From the NCBI GenBank assembly GCA_934045905.1, contig OW203768.1:18924770-18988769 (forward strand): 64,000 nt of DNA, given 5' to 3'. Under the pieces are notes generated by a model, which was given only the letters and a program-made list of their open reading frames with translations, did no database searches and was not told where the DNA came from. Positions within the stretch are counted from its first letter, which is position 1; each line of letters starts with the position of its first letter. Positions 1-13,700 of the stretch are shown here, piece after piece. The translations under genes and the position numbers were made by a program. The stretch comes from Leuctra nigra. Lineage: Eukaryota; Arthropoda; Insecta; Plecoptera; Leuctridae.

Positions 1-121
1 ACATCACTTTCTAAAGCTTTCTACAGCTCACTTGATTTATAAGTACCTAGTACATAGTAATTTTAAAGAAAGTATGACTAAAATAATTGGTGCACTTCGT
101 AATGAAAGGAACTTCTTTCAG

Positions 122-1654
122 GAATCACGATGCTGGGAACGGCTGAAGCCATGAACCTCGGGATGAGACTCGGTCTCGACAAGAAGATGCTGAACGAGAT
201 CATCAACTGCTCCAGTGGACGCAACTGGTCTTCCGAGATCTGCAACCCGGTGCCCGGTGTCATGGACAACGTACCTAGCAACGACAACTACAAGGTTTGT
301 TCCAGACATTAACGCTAGGTGACTTAAAACAACAGTGTCCCTTTGTAATTAATTATGTTTTATCTTAAAAGAACAAATAACTGAGGCATCTTTGAAACTT
401 GATGGTACCATGTTCTATCTGTCCCTGTAGGCGGAATCAGATTAGCACTATTCTGTTTGACACATGCGATTGCGAATACAGTAAACCCTCGTTATTTCGA
501 ACTCGGATAATTCGAATTTGAGGTTAATTCGAACTATCTGGGTGGTCCCAGTGGCCAGAATAGGGTTTTCTATGTTATTTCATTTTGATAATTCGAATTT
601 TAGGTTATTTCGAAATTCGAATTGAATTAAAGTCCCAGCCCATGTATTTACTTGGATAAAATTGCTTTAATTCGAATTTTTCTTCAAAAGTGTGGGTTTG
701 TATAAAATTCATAACGCGTGATATATTACGCGCAATAACTTGGAGCCAGCGCCATGCGCCGCAGGCAGAATAGGGGGGTGCGCCGCAGCGGACTGCTCAG
801 AGCATGGCTCGCGCACAAGCGCGGCGTGGCTCGGCTATCCTCGTGTTTTAGATCGGGTGCGTCCGCCTCGGCTATCCTCGTGTGTTCGATCGGGTGCGTC
901 CGCCTCTAGACTTACTGACGACGTGGCGACTGGCGGCATTTCACCCCTCACGCCTCGAGCTAGACTAGCTAGCCTAAACAAACAAGTGTGGCTGTGTCAA
1001 AGTTTCGTAAACAAGTTTTGACGATGGCTCCGAAGAAATACCACGAACTGAAATTAAGTGAGAAGGTGGCGCTTCTAAAAGAAGTAGATTCAATAATATG
1101 CACCTTGGCTTCCTTTTCCCCAATCCCCTCATCCTTTAAAAAAAAAAAAAAAAAAAAATTATTTTAATTCGAATTTTTTTAATTCGAATTGCAATTTTTT
1201 GGGTCCCTTTGAGTTCGAATTAACGAGGGTTTACTGTATTCATATTTTTTGCTGAATATGCGCATATTATTCAAGTTGTTTTAGTTACTCTTTGGTGTCC
1301 TTGATATTGTAGCATACCCAGCCATTTGACTACAATTTGCATTCCCTAACACTGTGGTTTATAAAGCATTGATTGCTTACGGACTGTACTGTCTTATTGC
1401 ATACTTCCCAAAGGATCTGAACCGGAAGTAATATATTCACTCCAACACATGATTGTTCTCAGGGTGGGTTTGGCACCAAGCTGATCGCGAAGGACCTCGG
1501 ACTGGCTCAGGACGCTGCCACAAGATCCACGAGTCCGATCCTCCTCGGCTCGATCGCGCACCAGATCTTCCGCACCATGTCGTACCGAGGCTACGGAGAT
1601 AAGGACTTCTCTTCCGTCTATCAGTTCATCAAGGAGGAGGGAGACAAGAAGTGA
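122..1654 (+). CDS. HIBADH: 3-hydroxyisobutyrate dehydrogenase, last two coding exons (partial)
   Basis: Mitochondrial NAD-dependent dehydrogenase of valine breakdown that oxidises 3-hydroxyisobutyrate to methylmalonate semialdehyde. Two exons are visible. Exon 122-294 follows a tttcag acceptor and encodes MLGTAEAMNLGMRLGLD through NPVPGVMD...DNYK. Exon 1463-1654 follows ttctcag, starts GGFGTKLIAKDLGLAQDA and ends QFIKEEGDKK-stop. The phases join cleanly: the first exon enters with 2 nt of a split codon and ends in phase 0. The peptide lines up without gaps with the C-terminal all-alpha (NAD_binding_11) domain of animal HIBADH, including the GGFGT...KDLGLAQ block. The Rossmann domain and mitochondrial presequence lie upstream of the window. 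The intron holds a Tigger-like MITE. The donor gtttgt after 294 is a weak GT site. The identification rests on family knowledge and is strong. Confidence 0.93.
479..1236. mobile_element. pogo/Tigger-like non-autonomous DNA transposon in the HIBADH intron
   Basis: Terminal inverted repeats CAGTAAACCCTCGTTA (479) and TAACGAGGGTTTACTG (ending 1236) are flanked by TA on both sides (477-478, 1237-1238), the Tc1/mariner-pogo signature. Subterminal TTCGAATT repeats follow at both ends. A short transposase start survives inside at 1024. The element is 758 bp with an internal run of about 20 A near 1138-1158. Its ends resemble those of the larger element at 61534-63117. Confidence 0.85.
1024..1095 (+). 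pseudogene. Tigger-type transposase N-terminal remnant
   Basis: An ATG at 1024 opens MAPKKYHELKLSEKVALLKE. This resembles the beginning of the CENP-B/psq-type helix-turn-helix that starts Tigger/pogo transposases (pattern K-x-Y-x-x-L-x-L-x-E-K-V). After about 23 residues the similarity stops and the frame runs into low-complexity sequence, so the element is internally deleted. The call is inferred from the motif together with the TA-flanked TIRs around it. Confidence 0.55.
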
Positions 1655-4600
1655 ATACTTGGAAGACGTTCGGAACAACGGGTTCAGCCATTGCTTGCCG
1701 CCGCGGAATAATTGCTCACATGCGGGGAAGAGTCCTAGATGTAAGGTGGAAGTGTTTTAATTAATAACATCATTGTACCAATTTTAATTACCTCAAATAT
1801 ATTTTCGAATCGTTCTACAATCATCGTATGTACAGTTCCTTCACACCCTCTCATCGTAACAACAGGATTATTTCAATCTCTCTCACTGGAAACTGACATC
1901 ATACCAACTCAGGCACTTGAAACTATCAAAGTAAAATCTGTCCAAAAGCAGGTCCAATTCAGTTCGAGTATAAAAGCAAACTGATACCAAAAGATAACAA
2001 TGTATGAAATAATTACAGTCTCTCTTAAGATTTGTGTTCCGCATTACTAATCAAAATACTCTCACGTGACAGTACAAAGTTTACACGGAAGGTTCTACTT
2101 CGATGATTAAGGAGAATTTTAATAGAGAACCGTCTCAAAATTGTATTATATTATTAACAAGTAGGTACTAAGTAATTAATCTGCAATTCAACAATGAAAG
2201 AATATTAAGCAATAATACGTTTCCGAGCATCACCATAAACAAATGTGTAAAAAATACAATTTTTTCAAATAGTATCTGTGGACTTAGATTCAGCATAACT
2301 TTATATATTTACTATTTTATTACGAAATGAAAGAAACATATCCTCAACATCGGTTGTTATAAGAGCAGGGTTGGGTCATTACGCATAGAAAAACATGTAG
2401 AATAAGTAGAATATTATGTAAGGCAAGAGGTAAGGATCTCTTTAATAAGATGGCCACAATTCTACGGTAGAATATAAGCGTAGAATACATATTTTCTACG
2501 CGGAATATGCTACTGACCCAACTCAGCGTAAGAGAAACTCTTTTCTTGCCAAACCGGAACACAACCGAAATGAGTTGACTGCATAGAGAGCGAAGTTGTA
2601 CCTGCTTGTGGACAGACTTCCCACGACCTCTAGCGACTAGCCTAATAGCTAGGCTCCGGCTGGCCTAACAATCCAGCTGGGTAACTTTCACGGACGAAAA
2701 GTGAGATCCGATAATCACTTAGCGACGTGAACTAATAATCTCGTTATAAAAGATACCAGTCTATGTAGGTCGCAAATCTAGGCCTATAGCTTTTTGAGAG
2801 TATAATAGCCTATAGGGTACCATGACATAATATTTAACGCCAATCAATTGGAAGATTCGACTAAATGAGATTAACGCATAGCTCTGCCAAAGGCTTCGAT
2901 CGCACCAGAAATCTCTAGGACAATATCGGCAATGAGACTCGTTTAGACTAGACAGCAATTTATATTTTAGTTATAAGTTAACGATGGTGCTTTATCCCGG
3001 TTAGCACTAAGCATTGCTTTGGCAGAGTGTAAACTGGTTCGATCGATGAACCCTGGGACAGCAGGTGGAGTATTAATATTTAATACCATTTTCATCGACT
3101 GAGATGCCTACTGTACGTAGAGATTCAGTAATTCGTCCCCCAACCTAACCTTCTTGAGTAGCTTGTACCAGCGTGAACGCTAATTACGTGAACGGCAACC
3201 ATTTTAGTCGTTTGCGTACTTACAGTACTTGTGCATTTAGCGAGTCTTTTCGAAGCGTGGCTTTACGAGTATTCGGGCACCCAAAGCGACTGCTAAAAGT
3301 TTGAGTTAAAAGTAATGATCATCTTTAAGTACCTACACATCGTCATCTTGACAATTCAATATTTACATTAGGATACAATAAATAATCAATTGTTATCTTA
3401 CTCAGCAGCAAAAGCAAGGGAAGGGTAGAAAAGTCTCGCTCTAAGTATTGAAATCTACGGAATTGAGCTTCCTCAATCCCTACTTTCTACTCATAGGCAG
3501 AATATTGTCTGGACTCCTCATTAGGCCATCCCAAATAGTTTAAAAGTAGGCATTGTTAAATATGCACTCCTAAAATAGTAGGTATTATAAATAGATTAAA
3601 CGCTAGTCAGTGGCATTGTCGACAAAAGTCGAGCATGATTTCACTGCATGTGGGATACTGTGTAATAAATAGTCAAGATGTCGATTGATGAAGAATTACG
3701 CTGATCATTAAAAGGCTGATGATTCTTGCCAGCTGTCGACAGACGGCGTGGCATCTAAAACGGCGCACAGAAGTGTGAAAAGTGTCTTTTGTAAGCAGAA
3801 CAGCTCACGGATCAGATAATCACAGCACTTACTTCGTTATTTATTAACAAACATGAACACATTATAAACAAAAAAAGTTTTGAACAACCAAGTTTAGAAC
3901 AACCTTCGGCTATTAACTATCAGTGAGTAGATACAGATTGCTAGAAGGTTAAACAGCAATATTTGATTAATTGTAAATGTATATTCTTAATATGCAAGTT
4001 GTACCTACCTATGCCTTGTCTCTAAAACTACCTATGAATAACTCAACTAAATAAATATCATTGTACATCCGCTTATTTAACACTCCTGTACTTCCATAAT
4101 GGCATGGGATTTGGATTTATCTAATGTAGGAAACATTTTTTTTCCCCTTTCCTTATTTTAAAAATCTGTACTTCACAGAGATTCGTGGTATGGGTTGAAG
4201 TAACATGATTTAACACCCATCTAATTTAAATAATCTGACCTGTCCTTTGAACCTTGTTATTAACATGGTTTTCTTTAATCTACTAACCCTTCCACACTAA
4301 CACATTTCTGAATAAAATTACAAAAAAAAATAATAAAAGTTATAAAAACATATAAATAATAAGATATAAAAAAGTGCAATTACCTACCTATATTGCAATA
4401 AAGAAAAAAAAGTTTTAAGTAGCAAAATGTTAAGTGAACTTAGTTAATAATGTAACTGATCAGTTTGAGCTTCGAGTACACTTATCTTGTTTCAAAGAAC
4501 GCAGATCTGGTTTTTTAGTTAACGAAGAAGCTATCTTAGCCCGTTCCTTCATATTTTCCTCCATTTCCATTTAGAACCACCTGTCGTGAAATAGTTCAAT

Positions 4601-4727
4601 ATTTTAGTAACAAATCTAAAATCATTCAATAAAAATGCATAATCAACCGGTATTGAGTATCATAGAAATTCGTTGTTCCTGCGTGAGCCTAGCATGTGAT
4701 TATCTGATCGAGCATGTCCGCCTACGC
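1655..4727. other. Convergent intergenic region (3' ends of HIBADH and B3GALT)
   Basis: The two flanking genes converge here, so this AT-rich stretch must hold both 3' UTRs. Candidate poly(A) signals are AATAAA at 3377 and 3664 on the plus strand and one on the minus strand at 3845-3840. None can be assigned with certainty. I see no coding exon, RNA gene or recognisable transposon. Confidence 0.4.
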
Positions 4728-7700
4728 CTAGAAACACTTGTTGACCTGCTTGCGCATGGCGGCGACCTTCTGCTTGGTCTTCTGCGCCGGCGCCAGCGTG
4801 GTGGTCGCCCTGGCGGCGCAGTCGGCCGTCGTCGTGGCCTCCATCTGCAGCCAGATGCGCCGCAGGTCCGCGGGGCTGACGCGGTGCGACGTGATCACCT
4901 TGTCCGAGCGGTAGACGCACGGGTCCAGCTTGCGGTGGCCGAACGTGAACGCCCCGTTGTCGCGCGGCCGTACGTTGGCGGCGCGAGAGCAGATGCCTGC
5001 AGAGTGACGGTGTGGATACATTTTATGGTAGTAATGGAGCAACAAAAACGATTCTGTGGATTAAAAGTTTTAATACTGCACTGCCTACTCTTTCAGTCTC
5101 AGTAGAATATTTTACGTCTCTTGTAAATACTAGACAGGTCAAAACAACAAACGATATGGTGTGATATTGTTAAAACAAACTCATACATTCCACTGCAGTT
5201 TGGGGTTGGTACTCTCAGGCTGCATTTCACCAAGATTCTAAACCCGGGTTAGAGGCGGTAAACCTGGTTTAGAGGCTCCTAAACCAGGTTTACCGCCTCT
5301 TACCCGGGTTTGAAATATTGGTGAAACGCAGCCTTAGTAGCATAACTGTTTGACAACAGTAAAAAGAGTATGTAACAGGAAAAGAAGATATGTGATGAAC
5401 AAACTAAAGATAATAGTAAACTAGCATCGAACTCTCGTTTCCAAGTGATATTCAAGTCAATATTCAGAGTGATAGTCACTTGATATTTCAAGTCATATAG
5501 GCTGGCTGGTCCTGATGTCTATAGTACTTCTAGAGATGTAAATCGGTAATATTACGGTAATATTACCAAGCAATTTTACGGTAATATTACCGTTTCTTTC
5601 TTTTTTTGCTGGAGTACCTAGGTACATTTTGTATTTTAAACTGGATCTTATAAAGTTAACACATCAAATATTGGTGGTTACTGGTCATCCATCATCATTG
5701 AATCTTTTCCAATACAGAAGAGACTTAGTTAAATTATCTTATGAAAGACCATGGAATTTCGTATTAGTCGTATGTACACTCATAATAGGCAGAGAAGTAG
5801 CTCGTAAATGAACCACGATCGTTTTGTATCCGAAACTCACATTTTTTTCCAATATTACCAATTTTACCAGATTTTGGTAATATTACCGGGAATATTTTTT
5901 AAATTACCGGTAATTTTACATCTCTAAGTACTTCTGATGACGGTCAATTTGATCATTATCTATCATTAAAGTGGTTAATCAACCACTCTAATGAGAGAAT
6001 AACAATGACTCAAATCGACTATGATGGGACAATGTTATTAACCCACAAGAGTTGTCGATCGAAAGTGAGCGAAAGATACATGTTCGTTCTGCTGACACTG
6101 TGTCTTCCACTGTTTCTACACTCTCCTCTCACTGATGTCACTCCCTCTCGATCTTCCAACAATCTAACTGAAATCACTAGGTACCTACTGTCCTTACTTC
6201 ACATCACACTATTGTAACGGTTTGAATTCGGCGCTGGCGCCAACGTCAAGTCGTTACCATTAGCCGGCATTTGTACCCATATTTGGAGGGTCGCCTAGAG
6301 CAGAAAAGATGTCATGCGCAATGGTCAATGATAGTCGAGTTCGCGGATCGGCGACCTGAGCTCATTCTCTTTCTCTGGCTGACCGTCGTCGACTTCACAT
6401 CGCCGCGTGAGTAGTGTTTAAATGTAGATTGTAACCACGCTAAGTTGTAGCGGATATAACGTAGTGCGACTGGTCGTCCAGCCCCTACTTGCAGGTTCAA
6501 TCTTGAGCTTTGTTAACAGAATCATTATTGTGCCCCTGTGGCCTACTTGAAATAGAGTAGTTAATGTATTTTGTCGTTGCGTAGTTTTTGTATTGCAATC
6601 AAGTGTGGCCACACTTGGATTGTCTCCGCGGAGAGTCAGGCAGTCAGGGAAAGGGCACCCTTTTCGGATCATCAAACCTATCTAAATTCAACATTGTATT
6701 AAGTAAGTCCAGTAATCTTAGAACGTCGTCTGTACGAGTTCTATTTAAGTAAATGTCCGAAGTAATTCGGCGAGCATCTTATCACGGAGGAGTGTAAGTA
6801 AAGAGTTTATTATATTTATCATTGTATTGTATCAGTCTTATTTGCTATTCATTCAATTGCATGTGTTGTGTTGCCTCCAGGCACACAGCTGATGAGGTTA
6901 CGACCTGTGTTGTACACAGAGTCCATTTACGCGAGGAGGTCAAACCCCCGGTAATCTGTTATCTCATTCTGATCATTTGTATGTTGTGTTTATTTGACTG
7001 TTCATTTATTCCTCACTTGAGGTTATGTAATAAAACCATAATTAATGTCAACTGGACATCACAGCCTTATGTCTTGATAGTCTAGCACCTAGTTCTGATC
7101 CTATTGCTCTCGCTCATGTCGTGTCTCTCTCTTTGTCAACTACCACGAGATCACCCGCCCACACCCATCTCCAGCTGTTGCTAGCCCGGCACTGGTTATT
7201 TCTGCCCGAGGCGACGACGCCGGCGTGGCATTTTTGGCGCACACAACGTGGGGCCTGGTGATCAAGACGCGATGTGTGGAGCCCGAACGTTGGCATTTTG
7301 GTGCTCAAATCCAAAATCGACGTGGGACAACAACGACCTTCAGACGCTTGTGCGTGCTGCAATTACATCGAGATACGTTTGACCTTCGAGTTACGTGAAC
7401 ACGCCGTGAATACTGGTGAGCTGTATCGTTCAGTCATTATTTATCCCTGTTACGTAATCTTTTCATCATGGACGAAGCCGAGTCGTTAGAAGAAATTCAT
7501 GCTTTAAGCGAGCGCCTGCAAACTGTAGTGACCTTGATCGATAACTTTGATGGTGATAACACACAATGTCGGTCAATTGACATTAAACTAACTGGTTTAA
7601 CTCGACGGTTAGCGTTGGTGACGAACGCCGAGAACGACGTCGTAGCCGCCAAGGACATTCTGACGCGATCATTGGCAAAGGCCAAGTCTGATTTTCAGAT

Positions 7701-10700
7701 AGTACGAGACGCTGTTGACGAGTACGACGCCATGAATACGTCATTACCGCCGAAACCGAAACCTGCGCTGAAGAAGATGAAGCCGATCATGGAATGGGGA
7801 ATAAAGTTCTCTGGTGATTGCTCCGGTTCTAGTGTTAGTGGTTTTCTAGAAAAGGTGCAGGATGTCATGGTGGCCAGGAACGCGACTAAGGAGGACTTGT
7901 TCAAGGAGGCCATAGACTTCTTTGAAGGTCAGGCCCGGCTTTGGTTCCGTGCAGTCCGATCGACTCTGACTTCGTGGGACGACCTCGGTCGTGCTTTGCG
8001 TACCGAGTACCAGCCAGCCGACTACGATGACCGCCTTTACGACGAGATCCGTTCTCGAACCCAAGGAGATTATGAGAGTGTAGGAGTGTATTTTGCTGTC
8101 ATGAATACGCTATTCTCCCGTCTCTCAGTAACAGTTTCCGACCAGGACCGCTTGGCGACGATCAGGAAAAATGTTCATCCGTATTTCTTAGAAAAGTTAA
8201 GTTTGGAGAAACCAAAGACGGTGGATCAGCTGCGCACAATGTGTAAATCCCTCGAGTTTGCGAAGACGCAAGTCGAGCAATTTCGTCCGCCGCCAGTAAA
8301 CCATTTATTGGAACCCGACTTGGGTTATGTTTCCCCTAGGAAACCGCAGCGCCACCCGATAGCCGCTATGGAGACCAAGAGCATACGTGCCAAATGCTGG
8401 AATTGCTCACAAGAAGGACATAGATACCGTACGTGCCAAGATAAGTTGACGCGATTCTGTTTTGGGTGTGGTCAACCAGGAATTCTCCGATACCAGTGCA
8501 CCACCTGCCGATGCAAACAGGGAAACCGAACCGGGAATCGACAGTAAGGTCGCCTCCGCTTCCCTCCGTTTCAGCGACCCGGAAGAATAACATTATTCCT
8601 AATATTTATTTTAATTATCTGTTGCTTAAATCTGACAATGATGCAAGACCCCATCTTGAAGTGAAAGTATTTGGTTATCCATTGTTGGGACTTTTGGACT
8701 CAGGTTCTAGTCGAACCATTGTAGGTGCCCAAGGGTGGAAGATTCTTCAAGAGTTAGGCCTTCGCATTAACCGACATGCACGACAAGTAGTATCCGTGGC
8801 TAATGGCAACCCATGTAAAGTAGAAGGAGTGATGGACACCCCGATAGAATTATACGGCCGTGTATGTACGTTACCTATACTTGTTGTACCTCAAGTGACC
8901 GCTCTTCTAGTACTTGGAACGGACTTCTGGAAAGCAATGCAGTTGATGCCCGATCTTGCTGCTGGCACCTGGACCTTCGCCACTTCGACGGAGATCTGCA
9001 ACGCGATCGACTCAGCACCGATCCTACAGGACCGTGACACGTTAACTGCCGACCAACAGCGACGCCTGAAAGACCTCACATCTCGACACCTTCAGCGCAT
9101 GGGAAGCCAGTTAGGCGTTACAACGATGGTGGAGCATCGCATTGACACAGGTCAGGCCGTACCAGTTAAACAAAGATATTATCCCGTGTCCCCGATCATA
9201 CAAGAGATCCTCAACAAAGAATTAGACCAGATGTTAGCCGACGACGTGGTTGAACCGTCGACGAGTAGTTGGTCATCTCCTATCCGACTTGTCGAGAAAC
9301 CCAATGGAAAGTACCGTGTCTGTGTAGACTTTCGCCAGGTCAACGCCCTTAGTAAGAAGGACGCATATCCGCTTCCGTTTGTATCCCAGATTCTGGACCG
9401 ATTGAGAAATGCTCGCTTCCTATCGTCCCTGGACATCAAGAGTGCGTACTGGCAGGTACCCCTCGAAGAAGGCAGCCGAGACAAGACCGCTTTCACCGTC
9501 CCCGGTCGTGGCCTATTCCAGTTCAAGAAGATGCCTATGGGACTCCACAATTCACCAGCTACGTGGCAGAGATTGATCGACAACGTGTTAGGACACGATT
9601 TGGAACCCTTCCTATTCGTGTATCTGGACGACATAGTTGTGGCCACTCAAACATTTGAACAGCATTATAATATACTGGACCGCGTGTTCAAGAGACTGAT
9701 TGCCGCTGGTCTCACCCTGAATGGAGAGAAGTGTGAGTTTTGTCGCTCCTCATTAAGATTTTTAGGCTATGTTATCGACGCTCGAGGTCTTCGAGTGAAT
9801 CCCGACAAAGTCGCAGCCATTCTCAATGTTCCGACGCCGACCAACGTGAAGGAGGTCCGACGATTTGTTGGAGTAGCTTCGTGGTATCGCAGGTTCATTC
9901 CAGACTTTGCAACTCGCCTGGAACCTCTCACCTCCATGCAGAGAAAGAATCAGAAGTTTCTTTGGACCGACGCAGCCGACCGTGCCTTCAACGACGTCAA
10001 GAACTTGCTCATAGAAGCGCCCATTCTTTCGTGCCCAGATTTTTCAATTCCTTTTCAAGTTCAGACCGACGCATCCGGAGTTGGACTTGGTGCAGTTCTC
10101 TACCAGATTTTCCCCGAGGGAGAGCGCGTCATTGCTTATGCTAGCAAAACCCTCACGCAATCCGAGAAAAAGTTTTCAGCGACGGAACTGGAGTGTCTCG
10201 CCGTGCTGTGGGCAGTGGAAAAGTGGAGACCTTACCTTGAAGGTTACACCTTCACCGTCCATACTGACCACGCAAGTCTTCTGTGGCTCCATAATCTTAA
10301 GGACCCCCATGGCCGTTTAGCCCGTTGGGCGATTCGCCTTCAACAGTTTAATTTTTCGATTGTTCATCGAAAAGGCAAGGACAACGTAGTGGCTGACTTT
10401 TTGTCCCGTGCTCCTCTTGAGCATTTAGCTCTTGTAAACTTCCCGAATCCAGTCATTGACCCGTGGTACCGGAAGACCATGGACTTAGTCACTACCTATC
10501 CCGAACGTTATCCTGCTTGGAGAGTTGAAGATAATGTGATGTACAAATATGTCACAGCAGACAGGAAATTGTTAGATCCCGCTGCAGAATGGAAGATAGT
10601 CGTTCCGAAGGAAGCCCGAGAAGCCGTGTTTGCTGAGTGTCACGACAACCCGACTGCTGGACACCTAGGCATTTACAAGACGTGCCGACGCATCATCGAC

Positions 10701-13700
10701 AAGTACTACTGGCCCAAGCTGCGTATGGATACTGCTAGGTACATCCGCCGATGCCCGACCTGTCAGCGCGTCAAGGTTGAACAGAAACTTCCCGCCGGAC
10801 AGATGGGACGCGAACGCAATGTTGATGGACCATGGAGACGCATCTCCGCTGACCTCATGGGACCGATGCCGAGATCGACGTCTGGTAATAAGTATCTGTT
10901 AGTGGTGACGGACACCTTTTCGAAGTACAGCCTCCTATTTCCGTTGAGATCCGCGACAGCGAAACTCGTGGCGCAGAAGATAGAAGACGAGGTATTCTTA
11001 GTGTACGGCACTGCAGAGATCTTAGTTTGTGACAATGGTCCCGAGTTCATAGGAGCTCCTTTCAAGAAGATGGCTCAAGACTACCATTGTACCCTCCACT
11101 ACAACGCCAAACGTCATCCCCAAGCGAATCCGACGGAACGCACTAATCGTACTGTTCTAGGTATGCTGAGATCATACATCACCGACAATCATAAGCTATG
11201 GGACAAGAATGTGCCGAAAATAGGTTGTGCCCTACGTACAGCAGTGAATGAAGTAACTGGCTATACACCGGCATACGTTAACTTTGGTCGTGAATTAATT
11301 TTGTGTGGTACAGACCACCGACGCATTGATATGGCGGAAATTGTCGCGGACCGTGTTGACAAGATGCAAGGACTAAAATCTATTTTTACAGATATTCGCG
11401 CTCGTTTGAAACGCGCCCATCAGCAAAACGCCGTGAGATACAACCTCCGACGACGCCCGCTGGAATTCCATGTTGGCGACCGAGTCTTGAAGAGAGACTT
11501 CCACTTGTCCAACGCTGCCGACAACTATGCAGCCAAGCTAGCGCCTCGATACGAAGGACCGTTCGAGATCAGCAAGAAAACGTCACCGCTGATCTACCGT
11601 CTCAAGGACCTCGATGGACGCGACATCGGAACCTGGCACATCAAGGATTTGCGTAGTTATTATGATAGTTAGCTTGTAAGCAGAACTCGAAGAAAAAGAA
11701 AATTGTATTTTCTTTTTGTTGGGGTTAACGGGGAATTGTAACGGTTTGAATTCGGCGCTGGCGCCAACGTCAAGTCGTTACCATTAGCCGGCATTTGTAC
11801 CCATATTTGGAGGGTCGCCTAGAGCAGAAAAGATGTCATGCGCAATGGTCAATGATAGTCGAGTTCGCGGATCGGCGACCTGAGCTCATTCTCTTTCTCT
11901 GGCTGACCGTCGTCGACTTCACATCGCCGCGTGAGTAGTGTTTAAATGTAGATTGTAACCACGCTAAGTTGTAGCGGATATAACGTAGTGCGACTGGTCG
12001 TCCAGCCCCTACTTGCAGGTTCAATCTTGAGCTTTGTTAACAGAATCATTATTGTGCCCCTGTGGCCTACTTGAAATAGAGTAGTTAATGTATTTTGTCG
12101 TTGCGTAGTTTTTGTATTGCAATCAAGTGTGGCCACACTTGGATTGTCTCCGCGGAGAGTCAGGCAGTCAGGGAAAGGGCACCCTTTTCGGATCATCAAA
12201 CCTATCTAAATTCAACATTGTATTAAGTAAGTCCAGTAATCTTAGAACGTCGTCTGTACGAGTTCTATTTAAGTAAATGTCCGAAGTAATTCGGCGAGCA
12301 TCTTATCACGGAGGAGTGTAAGTAAAGAGTTTATTATATTTATCATTGTATTGTATCAGTCTTATTTGCTATTCATTCAATTGCATGTGTTGTGTTGCCT
12401 CCAGGCACACAGCTGATGAGGTTACGACCTGTGTTGTACACAGAGTCCATTTACGCGAGGAGGTCAAACCCCCGGTAATCTGTTATCTCATTCTGATCAT
12501 TTGTATGTTGTGTTTATTTGACTGTTCATTTATTCCTCACTTGAGGTTATGTAATAAAACCATAATTAATGTCAACTGGACATCACAGCCTTATGTCTTG
12601 ATAGTCTAGCACCTAGTTCTGATCCTATTGCTCTCGCTCATGTCGTGTCTCTCTCTTTGTCAACTACCACGAGATCACCCGCCCACACCCATCTCCAGCT
12701 GTTGCTAGCCCGGCACTGGTTATTTCTGCCCGAGGCGACGACGCCGGCGTGGCACTATTAGAGAGTAGGGTCATCCATACATTACGTAGTACTACACAAT
12801 AAGGAATTTTTGATGCGTTTTAAAATACAAGTTTTGAAAATAACATACCTAGATACTAGGTACTGCCTTCTGTTTGTAAATCAAACTATTTTCACACTCA
12901 ATAGTGTAAATTTTCAATCATACATAAATATGATATTTTAAATACAGTGGACAGTTCGGCGGGAGAGTTTGAAATTTTAATATGATTAGATAAACGACAA
13001 ACATACTTAGGGTTATCACCGGTATTCCTGGCAACTGATATTATATTTTATTGTAACCGTCCATGACAACATCATTGTTGGTTGATAAAAATTACATCTT
13101 CTGAATACCCATTTTTCGACAAAATTTCAACTGAATTTAAATTTCATAATATAATGATTAATGAATAAAAATGTACACTTTTGTTTGTGTGTGAAAATGT
13201 TTCACCAACAAATAAGTTTTTCTGATAGTATTTAGTTTTTTAAAAATAAAAACATGCATTCCCTATTATATGGGGAGGTTGGTACCGTGGTTGGTAACAT
13301 AATGCGACCAGCGACAGGTGCACGAGTGAGCTCACCAGTGAGGTACACGTCCTCGAGGTGAAGCAGCGGCGTGACGAGCGCTGCCTTGTAGAGTCTCATG
13401 GCGACGTCGCGTGACATCACGTAGCCCGTGCCCGACAGGTAGTTCGGATACATGCGGCCCGCGAACAAGTACCGCGGTGTGAACCTGCGTGATTAACGCA
13501 CACAAATTACACGACGGCAATATAGGGACTCGCGACTCACTGATGTAGGTAATTTATTTCTTTCGACAGTCAAAGGTCATTTTGCGTTACGAGGATGATT
13601 GGGAGAAAGATGATGGAGGGAAGGAACTTGGGAACTCTGGAGTGCAAGTCTGAAGAGCACTATTAGTGACCTGCAACCGATCTGTGGATTGGACTTTTCT

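Larger units (their letters stand above)
6213..12754 (+). mobile_element. Complete Ty3/gypsy LTR retrotransposon
   Basis: A 6,542-bp element bounded by two 1,018-bp LTRs (6213-7230 and 11737-12754) that begin TGTAACGG and end GGCA. The 4-bp target duplication CTAT sits at 6209-6212 and 12755-12758. Between the LTRs lie a primer-binding site, gag, pol (PR-RT-RNaseH-IN) and a purine-rich tract GTTGGGGTTAACGGGG just before the 3' LTR. There is no env-like ORF. The RT-RNaseH-IN order places it in Ty3/gypsy rather than Ty1/copia. It lies in the last intron of the galactosyltransferase gene, antisense to it. The two LTRs look identical by eye, so the insertion is recent. Confidence 0.96.

Noticed and set aside
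740..1021. 93-aa open frame with many Arg and Ala
   Set aside because: It lies within a TA-flanked MITE, has no family resemblance and consists of short duplicated GC-rich segments (TCGGCTATCCTCGTGT twice).
4635..5105. 156-aa plus-strand open frame
   Set aside because: It is the antisense shadow of the last B3GALT exon, whose minus-strand reading carries splice phase and family similarity.
5540..5595. TAATATTAC strings identical to the nick-site nonamer of geminivirus-like replicons
   Set aside because: They are part of repeated GGTAATATTACC palindromes inside a hAT MITE with an 8-bp target duplication; there is no Rep gene or stem-loop origin.
9740..10320. Two plus-strand open frames inside pol
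   Set aside because: They are out-of-frame shadows of the RT-RNase H coding sequence.
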